Source: DASUAS01 sp963720765 | GTDB taxonomy: Bacteria; Actinomycetota; Acidimicrobiia; IMCC26256; DASPTH01 | Direction of reading: 5' to 3' | NCBI GenBank assembly: GCA_963720765.1 | Contig: CAVRGS010000013.1 | Coordinates: 124,001 to 188,000 of the forward strand | Length of the DNA: 64,000 bases | Part shown: piece by piece, positions 48,320-56,381 of the stretch | Numbering within the stretch: the first letter of the stretch is position 1 | How the letters are laid out: every line of letters begins with the position of its first letter | Notes under the pieces: model-generated | Database searches by the model: none | The model's input: the letters and a program-made list of their open reading frames with translations, nothing else | What the model was told of the DNA's origin: nothing | Translations under genes and position numbers: made by a program

Positions 48320-49227
48320 TCGAGCGCGGGTGACGGAGGCGCCGGAGATCCCACCGTCGGTGTGGAGGTGTGGACGCGGTGATCAGAGCGCGGTGACGTA
48401 GGCGCCGGAGATCCCACCGTCGGTGTGGAGGTGTGGACGCGGTGATCAGACGCGGTGACGTAGGCGCCGGAGATCCCACCGTCCACCAGGAACGTGGATG
48501 CGGTGATGAACGACGAGTCGTCGCTGGCGAGGAACGCCACCGCGGCCGCGATCTCCTCGGGTTCGGCGAAACGACCCATGGGCACGTGCACGAGCCGGCG
48601 CTGCGCACGCTCGGGGTCGGCCGCGAACAGCTCCTGCAGCAGCGGCGTGCTCACCGGCCCGGGGCACAACGCGTTCACCCGGATCCCCTCCACCGCGAAC
48701 TGGACGCCGAGCTCACGTGACAGCGCGAGCACCCCACCTTTGGATGCGGTGTACGAGATCTGCGACGTGGCGGATCCCATCGTGGCCACGAACGACGCGG
48801 TGTTGATGATCGAGCCCTGGCCCTGACGCTGCATGTGCGGGAGCACCGCCTTGCAGCACAGGAACACCGACGTGAGGTTGACGTCCTGCACCCGACGCCA
48901 CGCGTCGAGATCGGTGGTGAGGATCGAGTCGTCGTCGGGTGGCGAGATCCCGGCGTTGTGGAACGACACGTCGACTCGCCCGAAGCGCCCGACCGTCGTC
49001 GCGAAGAGGTGCTCGACCTGGTCGGCGTCGCTCACGTCGACGGCCACGAACTCGCCGTTGACCTCGGCGGCTGCGGCGGCGCCGGTGTCGGCGTCGCGGT
49101 CGGCGATCACGATGCGAGCGCCCTCGCCCGCGAGCCGGCGTGCCGACGCCAGGCCGATGCCGCTCCCGCCGCCAGTGATCACGGCGACACGCCCGGCCAG
49201 GCGGCCGTCAGAGGCGTTCGAAGCCAC
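48142..49227 (-). CDS. short-chain dehydrogenase with a probably artefactual or frameshifted C-terminal extension
   Basis: From GTG 49227 (GGGAG 7 nt upstream): TGGGSGIG at 18-25, HNAG at 90-93, Ser145, Tyr159 and Lys163 (YTASK), ending normally with FLVDGGISGAYVTA. As written, the frame continues about 100 residues further through two repeat copies (DHRVHTSTPTVGSPAP twice) and antisense to the DUF35 gene, to 48142. One missing C near 48450 would give the natural ending VTAL and stop at 48446. The 260-residue core is a normal SDR. The GTG overlaps the glutamine-synthetase-like stop by 20 nt, so the two are coupled. Confidence 0.8.
   Translation of the reverse strand: MASNASDGRLAGRVAVITGGGSGIGLASARRLAGEGARIVIADRDADTGAAAAAEVNGEFVAVDVSDADQVEHLFATTVGRFGRVDVSFHNAGISPPDDDSILTTDLDAWRRVQDVNLTSVFLCCKAVLPHMQRQGQGSIINTASFVATMGSATSQISYTASKGGVLALSRELGVQFAVEGIRVNALCPGPVSTPLLQELFAADPERAQRRLVHVPMGRFAEPEEIAAAVAFLASDDSSFITASTFLVDGGISGAYVTASDHRVHTSTPTVGSPAPTSPRSDHRVHTSTPTVGSPAPPSPALDHSDVIGRKRNTAISSLTCSQTISTRSPIFTVSTSHSMMLAIIRAPAPCVPSSSMIPAA
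48318..48505. repeat. three tandem copies of a 63-bp unit at the SDR 3' end
   Basis: Unit starts at 48318, 48381 and 48444 (63-bp period). The first two copies share the block from GGCGCCGGAGATCCCACCG to the next GATC almost exactly. The third is the genuine 3' end of the SDR gene and has diverged over its last 25 bp (CCACCAGGAACGTGGATGCG). Copy 2 contains the expected in-frame stop (GCGCTCTGA on the minus strand); copy 3 lacks one C there, so the SDR frame runs on through copies 2 and 1. Confidence 0.9.
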
Positions 49228-50575
49228 GGATGCGCTCCCAGTCGGTGACGGCGGACTCGAAGGCGGCGAGCTCGATGCGCGCCGCGTGCGCATAGTGGTC
49301 GACCACGTCACCGCCGAAGGCCTCCCGCGCGACCGCGCTCTGCTCGAAGAGCTCGGTTGCGGCGGTGAGGGTCGACGGGACGCGTGGCGCGTCACCCGCG
49401 TACGCGTTGCCGGTGACCGGCGGTTCGAGTGGCAGTTCGTGCTCGATGCCGTGCAGCCCCGCGGCGAGGAGCGCCGCGACCGCGACGTACGGGTTCACGT
49501 CACCGCCGGGTACCCGGATCTCGACGTGCACCGACGGCCCTTCGCCGACGACCCGGAGCGCGCACGTGCGGTTGTCGACGCCCCACGCCACCGCGGTGGG
49601 AGCGAAGCTGCCGGCCGCGAAGCGCTTGTACGAGTTCACGTTGGGGGCGAAGCACAGCGTGAGCTCGCGCAGACACGCGAGCTGGCCGGCGAGGAAGTGC
49701 TCCATGAGCGGCGACATCCCGTGCGCGCCCGAGCCGGCGAAGACGGGCGCGTCCAGCTCGGGGTCGCGCAGGCTGACGTGGATGTGGCACGAGTTCCCCT
49801 CGCGCTCGTCGATCTTGGCCATGAACGTGAGACTGCACCCCTCCTGGTGCGCGATCTCCTTGGCGCCGGTCTTGTAGATCGTGTGGTGGTCGCACGAGGT
49901 GAGCGCGTCGGCGTAGCGGAAATTGATCTCGTGCTGGCCGAGGTTGCACTCGCCCTTGGCCGCCTCGACGCTCATGCCCGCGGTCGTCATCTCGTTGCGG
50001 ATGCGCCGGAGCAGCGGCTCGATCCTGGCCGTGCCGAGCAGCGAGTAGTCCACGTTGTAGAGGTTGGCGGGCGTGAGGTCGCGGTACCCACGGGTCCACG
50101 CCTCGTCGTAGGTGTCTCGGTAGACGATGAACTCGAGCTCGGTGCCGACGTCGGCGGCGAGTCCGAGCTCGGCGAGCCGCTCGATCTGGTGACGCAACAT
50201 CTGGCGGGGTGACGGCGCGACTGCAGCGCCGGCGTGATCGCTGACATCGCACAGGACCAGCGCGGTGGCCACGTGCCAGGGGACGAGGCGCAGGGAGTCG
50301 AGGTCGGGACAGAGGCGGAAGTCGCCGTAGCCCCGCTCCCACGACGTGAGCTCGTAGCCTTCGACCGTCGCCATGTCGACGTCGACGCCGAGGAGGTAGT
50401 CGCAGGCTTCGGCTCCGTGCGCCACCACCTCGTCGAGGAAGTGGGTGGCCCCGCAGCGCTTGCCCTGCAGGCGGCCCTGCATGTCGGTCATCGCGACCAG
50501 CACGGTGTCGACCGCACCGCCGCTGACGAGGGCGCCCAGATCGGTCAGGGACAGCGGCGGGTCGGGTCGGCTCAC
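49208..50575 (-). CDS. glutamine synthetase-like (gamma-glutamylpolyamine synthetase type) enzyme
   Basis: 455 residues. GTELEF (metal-binding Glu), KGECNLGQHEINF, GNSCHIHVSL, NSYKR and DNRTCALRVVG keep the order of the glutamine synthetase active site, but the N-terminus and 455-residue length fit the GlnA3/PuuA/FluG-like group that glutamylates amines rather than GlnA itself. The adenylylation loop Tyr of GSI-beta is not seen. Coupled to the SDR. Likely ligates glutamate to a polyamine or other amine in catabolism; the amine is unknown. Confidence 0.88.
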   Translation of the reverse strand: MSRPDPPLSLTDLGALVSGGAVDTVLVAMTDMQGRLQGKRCGATHFLDEVVAHGAEACDYLLGVDVDMATVEGYELTSWERGYGDFRLCPDLDSLRLVPWHVATALVLCDVSDHAGAAVAPSPRQMLRHQIERLAELGLAADVGTELEFIVYRDTYDEAWTRGYRDLTPANLYNVDYSLLGTARIEPLLRRIRNEMTTAGMSVEAAKGECNLGQHEINFRYADALTSCDHHTIYKTGAKEIAHQEGCSLTFMAKIDEREGNSCHIHVSLRDPELDAPVFAGSGAHGMSPLMEHFLAGQLACLRELTLCFAPNVNSYKRFAAGSFAPTAVAWGVDNRTCALRVVGEGPSVHVEIRVPGGDVNPYVAVAALLAAGLHGIEHELPLEPPVTGNAYAGDAPRVPSTLTAATELFEQSAVAREAFGGDVVDHYAHAARIELAAFESAVTDWERIRGFERL

Positions 50576-50678
50576 CGAACGATGCTACCGAAGGCCACGA
50601 ATGCGGAACTCCGGGGTGATCGCCGACGTTCACCCACGGATGCGCCATTTCTGCACCCTCCACCGTTGGGACGCTTCG

Positions 50679-51107
50679 ATGCCCTGCGTCCACTGCGCCG
50701 CCGACGGGCCGACGCGTGAAGACCTGGTGAAGCGCGCGATCGTCGCGCAGGTGTCAGGCGACACCTCAGACATCGCCGAGCTCTACACACCCACGGTGAC
50801 GGGATCGAGCCCGGCCACGAAGGCGAGGTCCCGGGAGCAGGTGGCCGCGGAGATCCACGAGCGCCGGGGAGCCCTCGCTCACGAACAGGTGACGTTCGGA
50901 CGGATCGAGAGCAAGGGATCCGTGGTCCGCGTCGAGTGGGAGGCCTCCGGCCTGCACGTCGGCCCCCTCCCGCTCCCAGGGACCGGTGCGGTGCTCGATC
51001 CGACGGGCCTGCGCCTGCGGATCCGTGCGGTGACGTGGGTCCGATTCGAGGGTCGCCGCATCGCGTCGTGGCGAGGTCACTGGGACGACCTGCAACTGGC
51101 CTCCTAG
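50679..51107 (+). CDS. SnoaL-like / NTF2-like protein with N-terminal CxxC
   Basis: 142 residues from ATG 50679; an ATG at about 50601 in the same frame is also possible and no strong Shine-Dalgarno decides. PTREDLVKRAIVAQVSGDTSDIAELYTPTVTGSSPATKARSREQVAAEIHERRGAL and the Trp-containing C-terminus (GRRIASWRGHWDDLQL) match the ester-cyclase/NTF2-like group. MPCVHCAADG at the N-terminus adds a CxxC of unknown use. No operon partner. Confidence 0.72.
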   Translation: MPCVHCAADGPTREDLVKRAIVAQVSGDTSDIAELYTPTVTGSSPATKARSREQVAAEIHERRGALAHEQVTFGRIESKGSVVRVEWEASGLHVGPLPLPGTGAVLDPTGLRLRIRAVTWVRFEGRRIASWRGHWDDLQLAS

Positions 51108-51133
51108 GCGGGGACCACGGGGTGTCGATTCGC

Positions 51134-51153
51134 TGGTATCTGTTCGGATACCA
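51134..51153. promoter_or_regulatory. 20-bp operator palindrome before the XRE/nucleotidyltransferase pair
   Basis: TGGTATC (51134-51140) and GATACCA (51147-51153) are perfect 7-bp arms with a 6-nt centre, ending 7 nt before the GTG at 51161. Position and symmetry fit an autoregulatory site bound by the XRE protein dimer. Confidence 0.7.
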
Positions 51154-51160
51154 TGACGGG

Positions 51161-51478
51161 GTGGACGCTGCCGTGACGCTGCGCCGGGTCCGACTGAGGT
51201 CCGGCCTCAGCCTGCGGGCCCTCGCGGCCCGGGCCGAGACCTCGCACTCCACGCTGGCGGCGTACGAGGCAGGTCGCAAGGTGCCGACGGTCGAGACCCT
51301 CGATCGCATCGTCCGGGCTGCCGGCTACGAGCTCGAGGTCGAGCTCGTGCCCGCGGTCGGCGGGATCGACCGCAGCGCCCGCGGTCGCGAGCTGGCCGAG
51401 GTGCTCGACCTCGCGGCGCAGTTCCCGGCGCGCCACACCCCGACCCTCGACCTCCCCGTCTTTCCGCGGGCGTCGTGA
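51161..51478 (+). CDS. XRE-family HTH protein, putative antitoxin
   Basis: 105 residues from GTG 51161; GTG 51122 and 51173 are alternatives, but 51122 lies upstream of the palindrome. RRVRLRSGLSLRALAARAETSHSTLAAYEAGRKVPTVETLDRIVRAAGYEL is a Cro/CI-type HTH with helix 3 TSHSTLAAYEAG. The C-terminus (LDLAAQFPARHTPTLDLPVFP) is extended as in toxin-binding antitoxins. The stop overlaps the nucleotidyltransferase start (GTGA). Confidence 0.85.
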   Translation: MDAAVTLRRVRLRSGLSLRALAARAETSHSTLAAYEAGRKVPTVETLDRIVRAAGYELEVELVPAVGGIDRSARGRELAEVLDLAAQFPARHTPTLDLPVFPRAS

Positions 51479-52005
51479 GCACGCTGGTCGACAAGATCCT
51501 CGCGATCCACGGCGCGCTCGACGAGACCCGCATCCCGCACGCGTTCGGAGGCGCGCTCGCGCTGGCGTGGTGCACGCACCGCGCGCGCGGCACCATCGAC
51601 ATCGACGTCAACGTGTTCGTCGATCGGTCACGAGCGGTCGAGCTGTTGGAGGCGCTCCCAGGCGGCGTGAATTGGTCCGACGACGACCGGGCACGTATCG
51701 AGCGCGACGGTCAGGTGCGGCTGTGGTGGGACGAGACTCCCGTCGACGTGTTCGTGAACACCACGGACTTCCACGAACATCTCGCCGAGCACTGCCGGCG
51801 GGAGCCCTTCGGTGGGAGCGAAGTTCCGTTCCTCGGCTGCACCGACCTCGCGGTGTTCAAGGCGTTCTTCGACCGCACGAAGGACTGGGCCGACCTCGAG
51901 GAGATGGCTGCGGCCGGCACGCTCGACGTCGACCGCGTCGCCGGCATCCTCTCGCACTACCTCGGCGCCACGGACCCCCGGATCGACCGCCTCAGGGCGC
52001 TCTGA
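51475..52005 (+). CDS. nucleotidyltransferase-fold protein (AbiEii/MenT-like), putative toxin
   Basis: 176 residues. HAFGGALALAWCTHRARGTIDIDVNVFVD gives GG at 25-26 and the metal pair Asp42-x-Asp44, with Asp91 (PVDVFV) as third carboxylate, the minimal nucleotidyltransferase site. FLGCTDLAVFKAFFDRTKDWADLEEM is the helical segment typical of AbiEii-like proteins (K...RxKDxxDL). With the overlapping XRE gene and its palindrome this looks like a two-gene toxin-antitoxin unit of the nucleotidyltransferase class; known relatives block tRNA. Whether it is toxic is inference. Confidence 0.82.
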   Translation: MSTLVDKILAIHGALDETRIPHAFGGALALAWCTHRARGTIDIDVNVFVDRSRAVELLEALPGGVNWSDDDRARIERDGQVRLWWDETPVDVFVNTTDFHEHLAEHCRREPFGGSEVPFLGCTDLAVFKAFFDRTKDWADLEEMAAAGTLDVDRVAGILSHYLGATDPRIDRLRAL

Positions 52006-52080
52006 CGGACGAGAGCCCGTGCTGCCCGTCTCGCCCGGTGGGGCGGAACGAGCTGGGCGAGCGGGCCAGCGAAGAGGCAG

Positions 52081-53997
52081 TCACTCCACCTCGATGGCGG
52101 CGCCGGCGAACTGGCTGTTGTAGAGGCGGGCGTACGCGCCCTGGTGCTCGAGCAGCGTCTCGTGGTTGCCCTGTTCGACGATGGCGCCGTTCTCCATCAC
52201 CAGGATCGTGTCGGCGTCGCGGATCGTCGACAGCCGGTGTGCGATGACGAAGCTGGTGCGGTTGGTGCGCAACGCGGCCATCGCCTTCTGGATGAGCACC
52301 TCGGTACGGGTGTCGACCGAGCTGGTCGCCTCGTCGAGGATGAGGATGGTCGGGTTGGCGAGGAACGCACGCGCGATCGTGAGCAGCTGCTTCTCGCCCG
52401 CCGACACGCTCGTTCCCTCGTCGTCGACCACGGTGTCGTAGCCGTCGGGAAGCGCCCGCACGAAGTGGTCGACATGGGTGGCCTTCGCGGCGGCGACGAC
52501 CTCGTCGTCGGTCGCTGCGGGGTTGCCGAACGCGATGTTCTCGCGGATGGTGCCCTCGAACAACCAGGTGTCCTGCAGGACCATGCCGACGTTGGCGCGC
52601 AGATCGTGGCGCCGCATCTCGGCGACGTTCATCCCGTCGAGCGAGATCGTGCCGTCGTCGAGCTCGTAGAACCGCATGACCAGGTTGACCAGGGTCGTCT
52701 TCCCGGCGCCGGTGGGACCCACGATGGCGACGGTGTTGCCCGGCTCGGCGACGAGGGAGAGGTCCTCGATGAGCGGCCGATTCGGGTCGTAGGCGAAGTG
52801 CACGTTGGCGAATTCGATGCGGCCCTGGGGCTCGTCGTCGGTGAGCGGCTCAGCGGGGTCGGGGCTCTGCTCGTCGACGTCGAGCAGCTCGAAGACCCGC
52901 TCGAGGGACGCGATGCCCGACTGCAGCACGTTGGCCATCGAGGCCAGCTGCGTGAGGGGCTGGGTGAACTGACGTGAGTACTGGATGAACGCCTGGATGT
53001 CACCGATGCTCAGCTGCCCGGCGGAGACGCGCAGCCCGCCGATGACGGCGATGGCCAGGAAGTTCAGGTTGCCCAGGAACATCATCGCGGGCTGGATCGT
53101 CCCCGAGATGAACTGCGCGCCGAAGCTCGACTGGTAGAGCTCCTCGTTCTGCTCGTCGAACGTGCGCTGCACTTCGTCCTGCTGCCCGAAGACGCGCACG
53201 AGGGCGTGGCCGGTGAACGCCTCCTCGACCTGCGCGTTGAGCGTGCCGGTGTAGCGCCACTGTGCGATGAACTTCTTCTTGGATCGCGCGGTGATGAGCC
53301 GCATCACCACGAGCGACACGGGCACCGTGATCAAGGTGATGATCGCCAGCAGCGGCGAGATCGAGATCATCATGATGACGACGCCGATGATCGTCAGCGT
53401 CGAGGTCAACATCATGCTGAGCGTCTGCTGGAGGCTCTGCGCGACGTTGTCGATGTCGTTGGTGACCCGACTCAGGAGGTCGCCACGGGGCTGGCTGTCG
53501 ACATACGCCAGCGGCAGTCGGTGGAGCTTGTCCTCGACGTCGCTGCGCAGCCTCGACATCGAGCGCTGCACCGTGCCGGCCAGGATGTAGCTCTGGGTGT
53601 ACGAGAGGAGGCCCGCGCACACGTAGATGAGCAGCACCTGCAGCAGCACCATGTGCAGGTCGCCGAAGTCGATGCCCTGCGGGCTCTGGATGCCGGCGAT
53701 GACGATGTTGGTGGCGTGGCCGAGCATGCGGGGGCCGATGACGGTGAGGGTGACGCTCACCACCGCGAAGAGGAGCACCGCGGTGATGCGCAACCTCTCG
53801 GGGGCGAGACGCTGCAGGAGTCGCCGTACCGTGCTCTTGAAGTTGTCCGACTTCTCGACCGGCATCCCGACGCCGAAGCGCGTGCCCGCGTTCACCGCGA
53901 CGCGCTGACCAGCTTCGGGGATCTCCTCGTCGTCGCGCTTCTTGCGACCCTTGCCGTTGGCCGCCGCGCCGTTGCCGTGTGCGCCGTTGCCGGTCAT
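52081..53997 (-). CDS. ABC exporter subunit (TMD-NBD), consensus ATP site half
   Basis: 638 residues from ATG 53997. A 60-residue Gly/Asn/Lys-rich start, six-helix transmembrane domain (about 75-370), then NBD with Walker A GPTGAGKTT, Q-loop GMVLQDTWLFEGTI, a degenerate signature VSAGEKQ, Walker B ILILDEATSSVD and H-loop IAHRLSTI. ATG overlaps the partner's stop (ATGA), so the two form a heterodimeric type IV exporter for drugs or lipids in the cytoplasmic membrane. Regulated by the upstream TetR gene. Confidence 0.94.
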   Translation of the reverse strand: MTGNGAHGNGAAANGKGRKKRDDEEIPEAGQRVAVNAGTRFGVGMPVEKSDNFKSTVRRLLQRLAPERLRITAVLLFAVVSVTLTVIGPRMLGHATNIVIAGIQSPQGIDFGDLHMVLLQVLLIYVCAGLLSYTQSYILAGTVQRSMSRLRSDVEDKLHRLPLAYVDSQPRGDLLSRVTNDIDNVAQSLQQTLSMMLTSTLTIIGVVIMMISISPLLAIITLITVPVSLVVMRLITARSKKKFIAQWRYTGTLNAQVEEAFTGHALVRVFGQQDEVQRTFDEQNEELYQSSFGAQFISGTIQPAMMFLGNLNFLAIAVIGGLRVSAGQLSIGDIQAFIQYSRQFTQPLTQLASMANVLQSGIASLERVFELLDVDEQSPDPAEPLTDDEPQGRIEFANVHFAYDPNRPLIEDLSLVAEPGNTVAIVGPTGAGKTTLVNLVMRFYELDDGTISLDGMNVAEMRRHDLRANVGMVLQDTWLFEGTIRENIAFGNPAATDDEVVAAAKATHVDHFVRALPDGYDTVVDDEGTSVSAGEKQLLTIARAFLANPTILILDEATSSVDTRTEVLIQKAMAALRTNRTSFVIAHRLSTIRDADTILVMENGAIVEQGNHETLLEHQGAYARLYNSQFAGAAIEVE

Positions 53998-55728
53998 GCC
54001 ACTTCCTCGGCGACGAACTGGGATTCCACGATCTCCTGGTACGTGGGACACGACTCGAGCAGGTCGCGGTGGGTGCCGAGTCCGACGATGCGGCCCTCCT
54101 CGAGCACGAGGATCTGGTCCGCCCGCACGATGGTCGACACGCGCTGGGCGACGATCACCGTGACCGCGTCACGGGTGACCGGCTCGAGCGCAGCGCGCAG
54201 GCGCGCGTCGGTCGCGAGATCGAGCGCGGAGAACGAGTCGTCGAACAGGTAGATGGCGGGCTTGTGCGCGAGGGCCCGCGCGATGGCGAGGCGTTGGCGC
54301 TGGCCACCCGACACGTTGGTGCCGCCCTGGGTGATCGGGGAGTCGAGCTGCTCGGGCTTGGCCTCGACGAAGTCGCGGCGCCTGCGCGACCTCGAGCGCC
54401 TCCCACACCTCCTCGTCGGTGGCGTCCTGGTTGCCGAAGCGCACGTTGGTGCCGATGGTGCCGGAGAACAGGAAGGGCTTCTGCGGCACGAATCCGATGA
54501 GACGCTCGATGAGCTCCTTGTCCAGCTCGCGGACGTCGACACCACCGATCAACACCTCTCCCGAGGTGACGTCGAACAGGCGTGCGATCACGTTGAGCAG
54601 CGCGGTCTTCCCCGAACCGGTGCTGCCGATGATCGCCAGCGTCTGACCGGCGTCGACACGGAAATTGATGTCACGCAACACCGGCTGCTCGGCGCCGGGG
54701 AACGCGAACTCCGCGTGACGCACCTCGAGCGACGCTGCGCCGGGGAGCTCGGTGAAGCCGTCGGCCGGGGCCACGACCGAGGTCGAGGTCTTGAGGACTT
54801 CTTCGATCCGTCCCGCGCACACCGAGGCGCGCGGCCCCATCATGAAGACCCAGGTGCCCATCATCACGGCCATCAGGATCTGGATGAGGTAGCTCAGGAA
54901 CGCCACGAGCGACCCCACCTGCATCTGCCCCGAGTTGATGCGGTCGGCACCGAACCACACCGCGGCGACGCTCGACAGGTTGATGGTGAGCAGGACCGCG
55001 GGGAACATCACGGCCATCATCCGGCCGGTCTTGAGCGATGTCTCGGTCAGGTCGTCGTTGGCGGTGCCGAAGCGGGCCGCTTCGTCGGGCTCGCGCACGA
55101 AGGCGCGGACGACGCGCATGCCGCTGATCTGCTCGCGCAGCACCTGGTTCACCCGATCGATGCGGTCCTGCATCTTGGTGAACTGCGGGTGCATCCGAAG
55201 CGCGACCTGGCCCACGGTCAACAGGAGGACCGGGATGGCGACCAAGAGGATCAACGACAGTGGACCGTCTTCGCGGATGGCGAAGAACAGGCCGCCGATG
55301 ATCATGATCGGCGCGGTGACGAACAGCGTGCACGTCATCAGCACGAAGACCTGCACCTGCGTCACGTCGTTGGTGATGCGGGTGATCAGTGACGGTGCGC
55401 CGAACTGGCCCACCTCGCGCGCCGAGTAACTCATCACCGTGTGGAAGAGATCGCGGCGTACGTCGCGCCCGAAGCCCATCGCCGAGCGCGCGCCGTAGAA
55501 CGTGGCCGCGATGGCGAACGTCACCTGGATGAAGGTGACGCCGAGCATGACGGCGCCGACCTCCCAGATGTAGCTGTTCGGACCCTTGTTCACGATGTTG
55601 TCGATGATGTCGGCGTTCAGCGTGGGGAGGGTCAAGGTCGCGACCGACTGGATCGTCTGGAACACCAAGATGAGGATGAGCCACTTCCGGTACTTGAACA
55701 GGTAGTCGCGGATGAGCTTGATCAGCAC
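53994..55728 (-). pseudogene. ABC exporter partner subunit, disrupted by a +1 frameshift in the NBD
   Basis: Starts at 55728 with six transmembrane helices (LILILVFQTIQSVATLTLPTL ...) and NBD Walker A GSTGSGKT. At about 54377, after WEALEVAQA, the frame breaks; DFVEAKPEQLDSPITQGGTN with signature NVSGGQRQ, Walker B YLFDDSFSALD and VAQRVSTI continues in another frame to 53994. Removing one G of the GG at 54377-54378 restores about 577 residues. Walker B has Asp in place of catalytic Glu and the H-loop His is Gln, as in the non-hydrolytic half of heterodimeric exporters. The intact downstream partner and regulator suggest an assembly indel as much as true decay. Confidence 0.85.
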
Positions 55729-56312
55729 GCCGGCTCACCTCCCCGCGCGTGGTGGATGCCGTCGAGGAGCACGGCGACGATCTCCTCCGATGTGAGCGGA
55801 TCGTCGGCGCCGAACGACGGGTGCACGCATGCGAACGTGAGGCCGCGCAGGATGCGAGCGGCATCAGCCGGCGAGTGGGTGAGGTGATCGCCGTCGGCTT
55901 CGAAGATCGCGATGAGCGAGGGGAGGTCCGCGCTGCGCGTCGGTGACGTGCCCCGCGTCGTGCCCGATGCCGCGCTCAGCACACGGAACACGTACAGGAC
56001 GCGCTGACGGAGGATCTCGACCGCAGCCACGAGACGCGCCTCGAAGGGCAGAGAGTCGTCGATGGCCGCGATCGCCGCGTTGGTCGGTGCGGGGTCGAGC
56101 GCCGCTTCCATCACCGCGTCGAGCAGGGCGGTCTTGTCGTCGAAGACCCGGAAGATCGTGCCCTCGGCGATGCCCGCGGCGTGGGCGATCTCACGGGTGG
56201 TGACGGCCGCACCCTGTTCGAGGAACAGGGGGAGCGTGGCGGCGACGATCGCCGACCGTCGCTCCTCGATGGGCAGCGCGGCCGCCCGTCCTCGTCCTTG
56301 CACCTGGGTCAC
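55722..56312 (-). CDS. TetR family regulator of the ABC exporter
   Basis: 196 residues, GTG start. IEERRSAIVAATLPLFLEQGAAVTTREIAHAAGIAEGTIFRVFDDKTALLDAVMEAAL is a TetR HTH of the multidrug-exporter type. It overlaps the exporter gene by 7 nt and is preceded by a 22-bp palindrome, so it should autoregulate and repress the exporter until a drug or lipid binds. Confidence 0.93.
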   Translation of the reverse strand: MTQVQGRGRAAALPIEERRSAIVAATLPLFLEQGAAVTTREIAHAAGIAEGTIFRVFDDKTALLDAVMEAALDPAPTNAAIAAIDDSLPFEARLVAAVEILRQRVLYVFRVLSAASGTTRGTSPTRSADLPSLIAIFEADGDHLTHSPADAARILRGLTFACVHPSFGADDPLTSEEIVAVLLDGIHHARGGEPAC

Positions 56313-56326
56313 GCTGCGAACATACC

Positions 56327-56348
56327 ACTGAGTGAGTCCTCACTCAGT
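56327..56348. promoter_or_regulatory. 22-bp TetR operator
   Basis: ACTGAGTGAG (56327-56336) and CTCACTCAGT (56339-56348) are perfect 10-bp inverted repeats around TC. It lies 14 bp upstream of the TetR start (56312) and 33 bp upstream of the VOC start (56382), so it can control both directions. TGAGTGA/TCACTCA half sites are common for exporter-linked TetR proteins. Confidence 0.82.
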
Positions 56349-56381
56349 CACGATTTCCCGTTCGTGTGGCAGCCTTCCGCC

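Noticed and set aside
48318..48505. Possible CRISPR array or integron-like repeat at the 63-bp tandem copies
   Set aside because: The repeats are contiguous without spacers, and one copy is the coding end of the SDR gene; it is a gene-end duplication.
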